Shown here one piece after another: positions 20,255 to 31,098 of a stretch of DNA of 64,000 nt (position 1 is its first letter; each line of letters starts with the position of its first letter). The translations under genes were made by a program, and so were the position numbers. The notes under the pieces are model-generated. The model was not told where the DNA came from. It made no database searches and saw nothing but the letters and a program-made list of their open reading frames with translations. Source of the DNA: a secondary endosymbiont of Heteropsylla cubana (GTDB taxonomy: Bacteria > Pseudomonadota > Gammaproteobacteria > Enterobacterales > Enterobacteriaceae); the NCBI RefSeq assembly GCF_000287355.1, contig NC_018420.1, forward strand, positions 744,001 to 808,000, given 5' to 3'.

Positions 20255-23200
20255 CTAATTATTTTTTATCATTGTAGTCTTCGATAGATTGAATACAAAT
20301 AGTGGTAGTAAATACCGTTCGCTAGCTAAGATAATTTCTTCAATGTGTTGCGCATTTAATTGGGGCATTAATCTTCTCAGATAAGGATCTTTATTTTCAC
20401 CAAAAGTGTAGAGAGTCCCCATCCAGGCTTTAAGGAGCATGTTATGCGCCTTTTTTTGTCGACTCTCATCTAAATAATCAATCCGTTTTGTTGTTTTGTT
20501 ATAGCAGTGCTTTAGCCATGCTTCTCCTGATCGAAATAATAATAGAAGAGGACGTTTCATTCCTTGATAGTAACCGGAAGTTAGCAATAGTAAAAAATTT
20601 TTAGCTTGGTCTGAGGAGATTGCTCCAAAATGCCACTTGCTATTAATGCCAAACATTCTACTTTCACCTTTGCCTCCCATAGCGCAGTATGTTAAATGTT
20701 CTATCCATAGTGAGAGACCGTCGCAGGCTGATAATATCGTGGGACGCCAACGTAGAATACCATTTTTTTGCACTTGTGATAACCGACCAAAAAACATAAT
20801 CTTCCCGAGTGACAAGTTAATCTCAAGATTGAAAGTTTCGCCTAAACGTAAACTTCGCACTTGATTAGCTATCATTTCCATGTTTTCACATTGTTTAGTC
20901 CAGTACAGTTCTCCGAAGGGGCCGTAAGGTAAGATCCCGGAACCACGTATTTTATTAAAAAGCATATTGGAATTTTTTTTGTCAACAAGTGAGTTAATAA
21001 GTTGATTATTTAGTTGAAATCGCGTTAGATTATCAACAACAAATGGTTCATTTGTTGCGATTTGCAGCGATTTTTTATAAAAAGATACCCTTAGACCTTT
21101 CATAAACCAAGTTCGAACTGGATGTCGATAAAAAGACATTAGATCTTCTAGGCTTAAAGCGTCGTTTGGGTGTGATTTTAATGGAGTTATAAAGTTTTCT
21201 TTCGGCTTACTTTTTTTGTTGGACGTTATTAATGATTTTTGAGAATACCTTTGATGATTATTTTGTGAAAAAAATAATTCTGGCAAAAAAGACATCCGGC
21301 TATGTTTCTCTAAAAGATGCGTTCGTACTTGTTCAGCAATCCTATTAGTATCTGTAAGCGTGCTGTCTTTTAAATAAAAACTTTGAGCAATATAATCGAT
21401 CAATTCGTTAACTAGAACTGATGGATAATGCAACGTATTGTCCCGCATATCATTCTCAATAAAACTAATATAGAATCGTTCTTGTGCAAATGTTAATGCT
21501 TCTAGAAATAGATAACAATCATCATTCCGTTGATCTGGATCCCCGCGTCGGGAGTTTTTGACCATCAAATCAAAACCTTGTGGAAGATTCGTACGTGGAT
21601 AAGCACCCTCATTCATCCCTAACAAACAAACTACTCGAAATGGAATATGCTGAATTGGCATTATTCTACAAAAGTTGATTCTTCGAGGAAGTAAAGATTG
21701 ATGTAGTTGTTCATTTTGTAAACTTATTGTTACTTTGTGTTTTAAAAGTGTTACTGGGACTAATTCGGCATATCCTATATGAAAACCACCCTCTATTAAC
21801 TGCTTCCAATGATTCTCGAATAAGATTAGTGTGTCTTTTTCTTTGACATCTGGCATAAAGAAATCTGCAATTATTTCTTGGGGGCAGTTTAGCCAGTTAT
21901 TTATTAGACGAGGTGGAGTAAGTTTGTCTCGCCATTGACGTAACCGCATTAGTAGTTCTGATAAATTTCCGATTATTGCAGCTATTAACCCGCTAGATAC
22001 GTCGTAAGGTACAATATCCTGCCAGCTATGGTGTTTGCTGTTCATGGCATACCCTAAAAGCATTCGAGTTAGACCAAAGTGCCAGGTATTTTGTTTCGAA
22101 ACAGGGAGCATAAATTGATGGAATGTATCATCGTCTAAGCCCCACCGGACACCAGACTCTGCGATCCATTTACGTAAAAGTTGGAGTTCTAACTTGTTAA
22201 TAGAAAAGCGAGCTGCTAATGCGGGTATTTCTAGTAATCCAAGAATCTGCTCTGAAGAACACCGACTTTGAGGCAATTCTAATATATTAAGAAATGCTAC
22301 AAGGATGGAAGGGAGATTGTGCATACGGTAATCGATGACATTAAACGGTAAGCAATGTTCTCCATCAATATCACCAAACACTGCTTGAATGGCTGGTTTA
22401 TATTGATGAATATCAGGCATCATAACGATGATATCCTGTGGATGTAGAGTAGAATCGACAGAAAGCATTTCTACCAGATTGTCGTATAGCACTTCTATTT
22501 CTCGATGAGGGTTGTGGCATGCATGTAAGGTTAATGAACGATCATCTAGCTGTAGTATTCGTTTTTTATTTTTGTGTTTTCCTATTCTTGGATCTTTTTC
22601 GGTGGTACTGTGATCTTCAAGCATGAAGATGTCATGTTGAAGTAAGCTGAGCAGGTTATTTTTTTTTGGTTCAACAAATGCATTTATTTCTACCAAATCT
22701 TGGATTTGCGATAAAAAGTGGAGATTGTCTTCTCTTTGTTTTCCCCATGAAGAAAATAAAGGGTTATCAATTTTTTGTGTCTTTTGGTTTTCGAATATTT
22801 TAGGCTTCTGGAAAAGGTCTAGTTTAATTTTCTGATTGTTATAGCAGAAACAAGATTCTATAAAGTGAACAGCAAAATTAGATTTTTCTTTTCCATTCCG
22901 ATAAAATTGGCGGGGATTGGTGAGAAAGAGATGAATATCAATATGTTTACTGAGAGCTTCAAAAACTTGAAAGTAAAGGGGTGGGATCGCTGAAATACCA
23001 TAAATAAATATTCTTTTAGGCAGTATTTTTTGTCGATTTGGGGTTTTCCCGAGAGTTTGAATAAATTGATTATAAAGATTAGCAAGTTTCCACAGATGTT
23101 CCCCTATTTGTTTTTTTTCTGTTAACATAACTTTCCAGAGTGCAGATTGCCAACGCTGATTTTCATCCAGTCCATAAATTAATTTATCTTTCTGCCAACT

Positions 23201-23641
23201 TTGTAGCCAATCAGGGCGATATATTAAATATGTTTTGAATAGGCGTGTGATTTGATCTGCAAGTTGAAAGCATTTAAGCATGTCTATGTCGTGACGTATA
23301 TAGTTGTTTATTATCGAAAAATCAGAATTTTTTCTTATTTTAGAAAAAATATGCATTAAATACCAGGTCATTGTTTTTTTTGAAAATAAGCTTTTGTCAG
23401 GAATATTTCTTAAGATACGTGTATACATTTCCCATATAAACTTGGAAGGAAGAAAAAAATTAAAATTAGCTGCTATACTAAATTGTGATGCTAGTTTTAT
23501 TTGAAACCATTCATTCATATTATTGTTTTGTGCGATTATTATTTCTGGTTCAAACGGGTTTTCTAATGGTTGCTTCGAGATTAACGAGACAAAAACGCTT
23601 ATAAGGTGATCTAATTTATTAGAATTATATATAGTAAACAT
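20255..23641 (-). CDS. recC: Exodeoxyribonuclease V, RecC subunit
   Basis: RecC is the Chi-recognition subunit of the RecBCD helicase-nuclease that starts recombinational repair of double-strand breaks. The protein has 1128 residues (E. coli 1122) and aligns over its whole length. It has an inactivated SF1 helicase-like fold with recognisable blocks such as NEWFQIKLA near residue 43, SLTLHACHNPHREIEVLYD, LPFNVIDYR, CRIMPIQHIPFRVVCLLGMNEG and DDCYLFLEALTFA. There are no internal stops. RecB and RecD are not in this window; in E. coli recC is followed by ptrA-recB-recD. Keeping a 3.4 kb intact frame in such eroded DNA implies selection. Confidence 0.94.
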   Translation of the reverse strand: MFTIYNSNKLDHLISVFVSLISKQPLENPFEPEIIIAQNNNMNEWFQIKLASQFSIAANFNFFLPSKFIWEMYTRILRNIPDKSLFSKKTMTWYLMHIFSKIRKNSDFSIINNYIRHDIDMLKCFQLADQITRLFKTYLIYRPDWLQSWQKDKLIYGLDENQRWQSALWKVMLTEKKQIGEHLWKLANLYNQFIQTLGKTPNRQKILPKRIFIYGISAIPPLYFQVFEALSKHIDIHLFLTNPRQFYRNGKEKSNFAVHFIESCFCYNNQKIKLDLFQKPKIFENQKTQKIDNPLFSSWGKQREDNLHFLSQIQDLVEINAFVEPKKNNLLSLLQHDIFMLEDHSTTEKDPRIGKHKNKKRILQLDDRSLTLHACHNPHREIEVLYDNLVEMLSVDSTLHPQDIIVMMPDIHQYKPAIQAVFGDIDGEHCLPFNVIDYRMHNLPSILVAFLNILELPQSRCSSEQILGLLEIPALAARFSINKLELQLLRKWIAESGVRWGLDDDTFHQFMLPVSKQNTWHFGLTRMLLGYAMNSKHHSWQDIVPYDVSSGLIAAIIGNLSELLMRLRQWRDKLTPPRLINNWLNCPQEIIADFFMPDVKEKDTLILFENHWKQLIEGGFHIGYAELVPVTLLKHKVTISLQNEQLHQSLLPRRINFCRIMPIQHIPFRVVCLLGMNEGAYPRTNLPQGFDLMVKNSRRGDPDQRNDDCYLFLEALTFAQERFYISFIENDMRDNTLHYPSVLVNELIDYIAQSFYLKDSTLTDTNRIAEQVRTHLLEKHSRMSFLPELFFSQNNHQRYSQKSLITSNKKSKPKENFITPLKSHPNDALSLEDLMSFYRHPVRTWFMKGLRVSFYKKSLQIATNEPFVVDNLTRFQLNNQLINSLVDKKNSNMLFNKIRGSGILPYGPFGELYWTKQCENMEMIANQVRSLRLGETFNLEINLSLGKIMFFGRLSQVQKNGILRWRPTILSACDGLSLWIEHLTYCAMGGKGESRMFGINSKWHFGAISSDQAKNFLLLLTSGYYQGMKRPLLLLFRSGEAWLKHCYNKTTKRIDYLDESRQKKAHNMLLKAWMGTLYTFGENKDPYLRRLMPQLNAQHIEEIILASERYLLPLFVFNLSKTTMIKNN

Positions 23642-25798
23642 GGTTTTCTGATGATGTAGTTTTTCTTTTATATATTATGTACTTTATTAGTATTTTTTTT
23701 TGAAAACTATTAATTAGCTCTATTGAAATAAATTTGTTAATTAGGGGCTAATTGTATCGGTTATTTATTATCTAAACTTTATTAATAATCGTTATAACTA
23801 CACACTAAAAGTGATTTTGATAAATTGCATACCATAAAGAGTTAACTTTCAGATATCTCTAGATGAGATTTTAAAAAAAATATCTTTATTGTTTTTATCA
23901 ATCGTTTTTTATTTCTGGTATGTAATTTATAGTATAAATTGGTTCTTTGATGATTAAATAGACATCATAATCTTCCATTTAAATATAGATGCACTTTGTT
24001 AAAATTTAATCTTAAAAAGTCATATTGAATACGTAATTCAACAGAAGTTGGATCAATAGTTTATTTTAATTATTACCCGAGTGTTAAGAGGGTGAAAAAA
24101 AATGGTAAAAAACTATATTTTTTATTTTAATATTGTATTTGAATATTAATTCAATAAAATTATCACGACAATATCAACTTGAAAATAAACTGTATGAAAA
24201 GTTTTGTTTAAAGTTATAAAATAATTTTGTAGTTTATATGATGTAATTTTGACAATCTTTATTATCAATTACATTTTATCTGTATTTGTTACTCAACACT
24301 AATAAAAATTAAAATATTCAAATAATGCGGTTAAGTATAATATTTAAATGTTATTATTATACTTTAATGACAAGATAATATTATATATTTTACATTCTAA
24401 GAAGTGAGATCTCATTCAGAATAATCAAGTTATTTGTAATGCGTTGGATTTTAGGAAAAACAACATCCGCATCAATAAAGAAAATTAATCATGATTAAGG
24501 ATTTATAATTTAATATCCTTGTTTTTTATAAATTTTTTTCTTTTTAATTAATGATTGCAAAAGTTTAAAATGTTGTTCGTATGATTATTAATCATCTATT
24601 TCAGCATAGTAGAGATGATACTTGTTTTTTCTGAAATACTTCTATTGCGATAATTAACTATCTTCTCATCAAGTTAAGAATAAGTTTAATTTTTAAAAAT
24701 TTTAGGTTTCTTTTAACCATGCATTTCGATGTTTTTTTTGCAAAAATTTACTAATTTTAGTAGTACACATTACACAAGAAGAAACGTAGTAAAATTTGTA
24801 GTTAGATAATTTTTATAAAAAATCACCATCATTCTTCGCATGAAAAATTGACTTATATTTTAATTTAAAAATATTTTTTTATAAAAAAAATAAATTTAAT
24901 ACAACAATAATTATCTATTCTTTTTTTTTATTTTGACGTCAATGCAAATTGATTTTTCTTTTTATTGAAGTTTCTTATCAAAATATTAGTGATGTATTCT
25001 ATGTTTTGTAACAAATCTATTTTAATTAAGATGTTATTTAGATTAGGGGTTCTTTTAAAAATCTTAATAAGTTACAATATTTTTGATATTGCTATAACAA
25101 GATATCTTGAAATCCTAAGTAGATTTTATTATATTGAGTTTTTAACTTCTAATCTAGAAAGATTAAAATCTTACTAATAAAATAAATTATTTTTGTTTAA
25201 AAATGACACATTTATACTTATTTTAAATATCATAATTTATTAAGAACTTTTCTTTCTTAAGTTGTATAATTTTCTATTGAAAATTTTAACTTTATTTATA
25301 TGAAAAATATTTTTTTAAAAAAGTTAATATATTTGTTTTTTTAATTTAACGCTTCTTTCTAAAAGCTAATAATCAAATTTAATTGAATATTTATAAAAAC
25401 AATATTGTTTTTGATAGTTTTATAGAGAAATTAAAATGTAAAATATATTTTATTATTAATTTATATTTGATAAAAAAGAGTTTAGGAGTCATATTTGGTT
25501 TTTCTTTATCAATTAATAAATAATCAATAACATCTAAAAATTCTGCATTATTTAAAATTTTTATTTCATTGATATAAATCCTTATATTAAAATTGATAGT
25601 TTATTCTGGATCTCAACACTTTGAATTTTTAGCATTTTTGCTAACCAATAATCACCTGAAAAATTTGTTTTTAATTTAACATTGTTTTAATGATAACTTT
25701 AATGCAATATTAAGAAAATTAAAATAACGCTCTCAATCCTTGTCTATATACCTGTGTTATAAACATAAATATTTTATGTCAACATTAAAATATAAGTT
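23642..25798. other. 2.2 kb gene-free spacer before dnaX
   Basis: No supported gene or RNA; recC and dnaX are divergent. A 70-codon TTG-initiated frame at 24965-25177 is low-complexity Ile/Leu/Phe/Lys and looks like chance. The SRP RNA gene that lies near dnaX in E. coli was looked for by its conserved GGAAGGAAGCAGCC core and is not seen. Confidence 0.6.
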
Positions 25799-28210
25799 AT
25801 GAGTTATAAAGTACTTGCACGTAAGTGGCGTCCAAAAATATTTGCTGATGTAGTAGGTCAAGAACATGTTATGCAGGTGTTAGCAAATAGTCTTTTATTA
25901 AACAGAGTTCATCATGCTTATCTTTTTTCTGGCACTCGAGGTATAGGTAAAACCACGATTGCTCGTTTGCTAGCAAAAAGTCTTAATTGTGTTGGAGGTA
26001 TGAACGATATTCCCTGTGGTCATTGTGATTATTGCCAAGAAATTGAACATAGTCGTTTTGTTGATCTAATAGAACTTGATGCTGCTTCACGAACTAAAGT
26101 TGAAGATATTCGTGAACTATTGGACAATGTGCAATATGCTCCAACTGCTGGTCGATTTAAGGTATATCTCATTGATGAAGTGCATATGTTATCTCGTCAT
26201 AGTTTTAACGCTTTATTGAAAACTTTAGAGGAACCTCCATCACATGTTAAGTTTATACTAGCTACTACAGATCCTAAAAAAATACCCCTTACTATTCTCT
26301 CTCGATGTATTCAATTTCATTTAAAAGTACTTAATGTTAATGAGATTCGAAATCACTTATTTTTTTGTTTAAAAAAGGAAAATATTACTTCTGAACCACG
26401 CGCTTTACAGTTATTAGCTTGTGCAGCTAATGGAAGTATGCGCGATGCTTTTAGTTTAACTGATCAAGCGATCGCTATGGGGGGTGGATCAATTACAGTT
26501 GATTCGGTAAGTATTATGCTTGGATCACTTGATACTGAAAAACCTTTAGCAATTATAGAAGCCTTAGTCAATGCTGATGGCGTCAAAATGATGCGACAAG
26601 TTGCGAAGTGTGCCGCTCACGGTGTCGATTGGGAAAATTTACTGATCGAGATGTTGGCTTTACTGCATCGATTAGTATTCATGCAAGTGATGAAGGATCA
26701 GGTAAATCCTGAAGAAGATTTAGACGGTATTATACCGCGCTTGAATGATTTGAGTCGACGTGTATTACCATCTGATTTACAACTTTATTATCAAACTTTA
26801 CTTGTTGGTAGAAAAGAGCTAGCGTTTGCGCCTGATCCTCGTATGGGAGTTGAAATGACACTATTGCGCGCTTTAGCCTTTCATCCTGCTGATGTTCAGG
26901 TGGTAACTAGAGGTGACATAATAGAAAAAAAAACACCAAAATTTTTTTTTAAAACATCAAAGAAAAAAATTGCTGATACAAAAGTTTCAACAGATTGTAG
27001 ATTACCATTAGCTATTTCCAATCTAAACTCGGATACATTGATTGATAAAAATATTATATGTTCTGAACGGAATATAGCGACATCAAAAAAAAATGATCCT
27101 AAGTTATTTTCTGATGCAGACGTTTTACTTGTAAAGCAACAAGATAAAGTATTAAAAAATAAAACCACATTCAACGAACTTAGCAAACAAGTAGTTAATT
27201 CTACATTTTCGTCGATATCCAATCCTATTTCCAAAAAAAATATTTGTTCTGGAAAAGGTCTTTCTATTTCTTCAATTGTATTAACTTCTCAAAAAATCTC
27301 TTCATTGGAAAATGATCCTAAACTTATCAACCTGAGAAGTACTGAAATAAATTTAAAAAAACCTTTTGTTAGTAGTAGGAAATGCGATTATCGATTAAAT
27401 CTTAACAATCAAGATAAAATGAATCTAAATAAAGAAATAGAGGTTGAAGATTTTTCATTATTACCAAGCAAAAAAAAATATAAGACTTTACCAAAATCAG
27501 TGACTACGCAAATTTTAGAAGCGCGTAACGCTTTATTAACACGGAAGGAAAATCGACAAAAAAAAAATGAATTGCCGGTAATTATCAAAAAACAAACTGC
27601 TGTTAGCAAAACGGGGAAACATAAGATTTCAGACAAAAAAATAAGTAGAAGTTCTAATACTATTATTCCGATAGTAGAAGAAGAAGTGAGATTTTTTCAT
27701 GAAAGGAAACGTAGAGAAAGAGTTTTAGAGCAAGTAAAAATTCCGATATTATCGAATACATTTTCAGCTAATAAAAATAATTTAGATCTTGTGCTATATT
27801 TGTCTGAAGAGCTTCTGATTCGTGATCCTTGGGCTGCAGAAATAAATCGTCTGGCATTGCCAAAGTTTGCGCAGAAGCTCGCTTTAAATTCTTGGAAAGA
27901 GGAGGATTTAGATACGGGAAACATTTGTTTACATTTGCGGAGTGCGCGAAGTGATTTGAACTCATTTTCAGCAAAACATGCTCTTTGTATTGCGTTAAGT
28001 ATCGATCAGGATAAATCAATTGAATTAATTGTAAAGGAAGATAATGATCTGAAGATAAAAACACCATTAGAATTGTGTCAAGATATTTACAAAGAAACAG
28101 TAATACAGGCGAAGAAAAACATGGTAAATGATATGCATGTTAAAAGACTTTGTTGTTTATTTGATGCCGAGATAGATGAAGATAGCATATGTATAATATC
28201 ATCTGATTAG
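25799..28210 (+). CDS. dnaX: DNA polymerase III tau (and possibly gamma) subunit
   Basis: This is the clamp-loader ATPase that also tethers the polymerase cores and DnaB. Residues 1-370 are well conserved: Walker A GTRGIGKT at 45-52, zinc cysteines at 64, 73, 76 and 79, and DEVHML at 126-131. The domain III end LLRALAFHP is followed by a Lys/Ser/Asn-rich linker of about 300 residues, then a conserved C-terminal domain V (RDPWAAEINRLALPK...). The total is 803 residues versus 643 in E. coli, nearly all from the linker. Just after domain III, codons 376-387 contain an A9 run (26925-26933) and a T9 run; one inserted base in either gives a TAA at once, so slippage would make a gamma-like product of about 384 residues. 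There is no clear ribosome site. Confidence 0.95.
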   Translation: MSYKVLARKWRPKIFADVVGQEHVMQVLANSLLLNRVHHAYLFSGTRGIGKTTIARLLAKSLNCVGGMNDIPCGHCDYCQEIEHSRFVDLIELDAASRTKVEDIRELLDNVQYAPTAGRFKVYLIDEVHMLSRHSFNALLKTLEEPPSHVKFILATTDPKKIPLTILSRCIQFHLKVLNVNEIRNHLFFCLKKENITSEPRALQLLACAANGSMRDAFSLTDQAIAMGGGSITVDSVSIMLGSLDTEKPLAIIEALVNADGVKMMRQVAKCAAHGVDWENLLIEMLALLHRLVFMQVMKDQVNPEEDLDGIIPRLNDLSRRVLPSDLQLYYQTLLVGRKELAFAPDPRMGVEMTLLRALAFHPADVQVVTRGDIIEKKTPKFFFKTSKKKIADTKVSTDCRLPLAISNLNSDTLIDKNIICSERNIATSKKNDPKLFSDADVLLVKQQDKVLKNKTTFNELSKQVVNSTFSSISNPISKKNICSGKGLSISSIVLTSQKISSLENDPKLINLRSTEINLKKPFVSSRKCDYRLNLNNQDKMNLNKEIEVEDFSLLPSKKKYKTLPKSVTTQILEARNALLTRKENRQKKNELPVIIKKQTAVSKTGKHKISDKKISRSSNTIIPIVEEEVRFFHERKRRERVLEQVKIPILSNTFSANKNNLDLVLYLSEELLIRDPWAAEINRLALPKFAQKLALNSWKEEDLDTGNICLHLRSARSDLNSFSAKHALCIALSIDQDKSIELIVKEDNDLKIKTPLELCQDIYKETVIQAKKNMVNDMHVKRLCCLFDAEIDEDSICIISSD

Positions 28211-28604
28211 TTTCACTTAAAAACATTAATATACTTTTTATTAACAAACATATAATACTTGTTTTTATATCGAGAAATCAGTAATTTAAATAATACAAGT
28301 TACTTATTAGATTTTAGAGTGGCTAAAGGTGTATTCTATACAGGTAAGGTTTATTTAGATTTTTGTATTTATATTAATTATTTTAATATAGTAAAGAGAT
28401 TATAATAAGTTTATATTAACAAGTAAGTTTTACCTTATAAGGTCTATATATTTGTATAATAATAAATTAAATATTAATTTAGCATTTAATTGTATTAAAT
28501 TTTTTAAAAATTTTTAAAAATTATAAAGATTTAGATGGTTTAAATCTATTGTGATGCTTTTAAAGTAGAATCAAGGATGTTTCTAATCTAGAAAAACATA
28601 ACAA
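28211..28604. other. Spacer between convergent dnaX and pgpC
   Basis: Just under 400 A/T-rich bases. I see no gene, RNA or convincing terminator. Confidence 0.6.
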
Positions 28605-29243
28605 TTAATTTAGGCGCTTGAGTTTACCATCGGATGTTACGCGCCAGCGATATTTGCAGAAATAAAGCATAGGTGTGTCTTGAACACTATCACTATATCC
28701 GCTGTATAATTTCAAGGGAATTCCTAATTTACTTTCTAATTGCGTAACCTTTTTATGTCCAAGACAGCGTAAAGTGAGCACCCAACCTCCATAATTTCGA
28801 GTTATTCGGCTGCCAATAAGTTTTATTTTCTTGAAGAAGAGCGAATCGAAGTATACTTTTTTTACTAGTGATTCTGGAGATCCAGTAATCAGCCATACTT
28901 GTGTGTCTTTACATACAAGATGATTTTCTAAGCGTTCTAAAACAAGAGGAAATCTTTGTAATTGTCGTCGAAAAACATCCGAAAAACGTTTTTCGAGCAT
29001 TTGTAAGTGCATTTCGCTATGCCCGAAGGTAATTGACCATAGAAGTAGACTCATTGGCCAACGGGCCGTACGACCTTCAATTAAGAATCCAAGTGCAACT
29101 ATAACTAGCATGGGTATAACTAATATGATATTCATCGGTAAATGTCCGATAAGATACCAAAGAAAGCAACCAAACATATCTTCTTGATGTAAAGTTCCAT
29201 CTAAATCAAAAAACACAATGCGCTTGGAACTGGAATTAACCAA
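28605..29243 (-). CDS. pgpC: Phosphatidylglycerophosphatase C
   Basis: A HAD-family phosphatase (formerly YfhB) that dephosphorylates phosphatidylglycerol phosphate to phosphatidylglycerol at the inner membrane. The nucleophile motif FFDLDGTLH has Asp13 and Asp15, a hydrophobic segment spans about residues 33-53, WLITGSPESL is motif II and GYSDSVQDTPML is motif IV. The length of 212 residues compares with 211 in E. coli and alignment is end to end. It starts with TTG: GGAG lies 6 bases upstream and the next ATG is beyond the nucleophile motif. pgpA and pgpB are not in the window. Confidence 0.93.
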   Translation of the reverse strand: MVNSSSKRIVFFDLDGTLHQEDMFGCFLWYLIGHLPMNIILVIPMLVIVALGFLIEGRTARWPMSLLLWSITFGHSEMHLQMLEKRFSDVFRRQLQRFPLVLERLENHLVCKDTQVWLITGSPESLVKKVYFDSLFFKKIKLIGSRITRNYGGWVLTLRCLGHKKVTQLESKLGIPLKLYSGYSDSVQDTPMLYFCKYRWRVTSDGKLKRLN

Positions 29244-29745
29244 AAACTACTCCATTTTGATTGATATAACTATCTTGATTTATTGTTAATTTTAAAAGCC
29301 AGTTAAAGAAATTCAGATTTAAATAAAATTTTTATTAATCTAATGAGATTAGGGGGATAATTTAGATGATAACTAGAATTAAAAGAAACGGTTATTTTTT
29401 TTAAATCTCAATTGTGTTAAACTTGATGAAGTGGAAAGCTAAGATACCGTCAGCTTTTAAACTAGGTTTAATATAATTTAAATTCTTAATTAGTCAAATA
29501 AACTACAGTAACTTTATCAATTATGATATTAAAAAACAAATTTTTTATCAAAAAACTTAATTGAGATAGAGATCTAGATTATAATCATACTAGATTTTAT
29601 TTTCTAAAGAACATTATACAAATAAATATTTTTTAATAATTAAATTGCTTAGTAAGTGCAGATCATTAAGTTATTATTTTTACAATAAAATGATAAAATG
29701 CTAGAGTGGTAATTTGTAGAGTGAAACACTTAGGATCCAGTAATT
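29244..29745. other. Intergenic region between divergent pgpC and ugd
   Basis: About 500 A/T-rich bases that must carry the promoters of both genes. A small imperfect hairpin (AAGCT...AGCTT) lies near 29440-29460. No gene is seen. Confidence 0.55.
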
Positions 29746-31086
29746 ATGAAAGTAACGGTTTTTGGTGTAGGCTATGTCGGTTTAGTGCAAGCCGCGGTAT
29801 TATCTTCAGTGGGGCATGAAGTGCTGTGTGTCGACGTAGATCACTCCAAGATCAACAATTTAAAAAAAGGCCTCGTTTCAATTTACGAACCGGAGCTAAC
29901 ACCTTTAGTTCTTCAAAATTATGAATCTGGTCGTTTAAAGTTTACGACAGATGCAGAATCTGGAGTTAATCATGGATTGGTTCAGCTTATCGCTGTAGGA
30001 ACTCCCCTAAAAGAAGACGGATCGGTTGATCTGAAGTTTGTTACAGCTGTAGCGGATGCTATTGGAAAACATATGCAAGATTATAAAGTAATATTAAATA
30101 AGTCTACTGTTCCGATTGGAACTTCGGATAACATCCGCTCCGTTATTTGTAAAATATTAGAGAACCGTTCTAGCAATTTAACTTTTGATATAGCATCAAA
30201 TCCTGAATTTTTAAAAGAAGGGTCAGCAGTAGCTGATTGTATATATCCTGAAAGAATTATCATTGGAACCGATAATGAGGATGTTGTTGATTTAGTGTAT
30301 GAATTGTATAAACCTTTTAACAGTGATCGTAAAAAAATAATTATTATGGATATTCGCAGTGCTGAAATGACAAAATATGCAGCTAATTGCATGTTGGCAA
30401 ATAAGATTAGTTTCATGAGCGAGATATCTAACTTAGCAGAGCTTTTAGGTGCTGATGCAGAAAAAGTGAGACAAGGTATTGGTTCTGATTCGCGAATTGG
30501 GTATAGCTTTATTTACCCTGGGTGTGGATATGGTGGTTCTTGTTTACCAAAAGACGTAAAAGCATTAATTTATATTGCTGAACATGTTGGGTATCAACCT
30601 AAATTACTACAAGCAGTTGAGAGCGTTAACAAACAACAGAAATATAAACTGCTTTCCTTTATTTATCGTCATTTCGGAGAAGATTTAAGTGGAAAAACTT
30701 TTGCACTATGGGGGTTATCTTTTAAACCTAATACCGATGATATGCGAGAAGCGTCGAGTCGAGTATTAATGGAAGCACTATGGGCTTCTGGAGCAACTAT
30801 TCAGGCGTTTGACCCGAAAGCAATGTATGAAGCTCAACGTATTTATGGTTGTCGTAACGATCTTCAATTGATGGATAACAAAGAAGCTGTTTTACGTGGT
30901 GCTGATGCCTTGATTGTTTGCACGGAATGGAAAAATTTTTGCGCACCAGATTTCGATATCATAAAAGCAGAATTGAAACAACCCGTTATCTTTGATGGTC
31001 GTAATTTATACGACCTAGAAGTTTTAATAAATCGGGGTTTTGTTTATTATGGCATCGGCCGCGGTGCAGCGCTTGTTTCTTATTGA
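29746..31086 (+). CDS. ugd: UDP-glucose 6-dehydrogenase
   Basis: It oxidises UDP-glucose twice with NAD to UDP-glucuronate. The N-terminal Rossmann motif GVGYVG is at residues 7-12, the STVPIGT and NPEFLKEG blocks follow, and the catalytic Cys266 sits in GYGGSCLPKD. The C-terminal UDP-binding domain carries LWGLSFKPNTDDMREA. At 446 residues it belongs to the longer bacterial type rather than the 388-residue E. coli K-12 enzyme. It is followed after 12 bases by a UDP-glucuronate 4-epimerase gene, evidently an operon. With pgm also present in this window (glucose 1-phosphate supply), it points to a uronic-acid branch for surface polysaccharide or lipid A/LPS core. Confidence 0.95.
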   Translation: MKVTVFGVGYVGLVQAAVLSSVGHEVLCVDVDHSKINNLKKGLVSIYEPELTPLVLQNYESGRLKFTTDAESGVNHGLVQLIAVGTPLKEDGSVDLKFVTAVADAIGKHMQDYKVILNKSTVPIGTSDNIRSVICKILENRSSNLTFDIASNPEFLKEGSAVADCIYPERIIIGTDNEDVVDLVYELYKPFNSDRKKIIIMDIRSAEMTKYAANCMLANKISFMSEISNLAELLGADAEKVRQGIGSDSRIGYSFIYPGCGYGGSCLPKDVKALIYIAEHVGYQPKLLQAVESVNKQQKYKLLSFIYRHFGEDLSGKTFALWGLSFKPNTDDMREASSRVLMEALWASGATIQAFDPKAMYEAQRIYGCRNDLQLMDNKEAVLRGADALIVCTEWKNFCAPDFDIIKAELKQPVIFDGRNLYDLEVLINRGFVYYGIGRGAALVSY

Positions 31087-31098
31087 TAATGAAAAGCG

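Noticed and set aside
24965-25177. 70-codon open frame before dnaX
   Set aside because: TTG start, no ribosome site, composition of Ile, Leu, Phe and Lys as expected from random A/T-rich DNA, and no recognisable family.
26370-26378. A AAA AAG in-frame slippery heptamer in dnaX near codon 192
   Set aside because: It matches the E. coli frameshift heptamer but lies inside the ATPase domain, so a product ending there would not be gamma. It is probably chance; the A9/T9 site at codon 376 is the better candidate.
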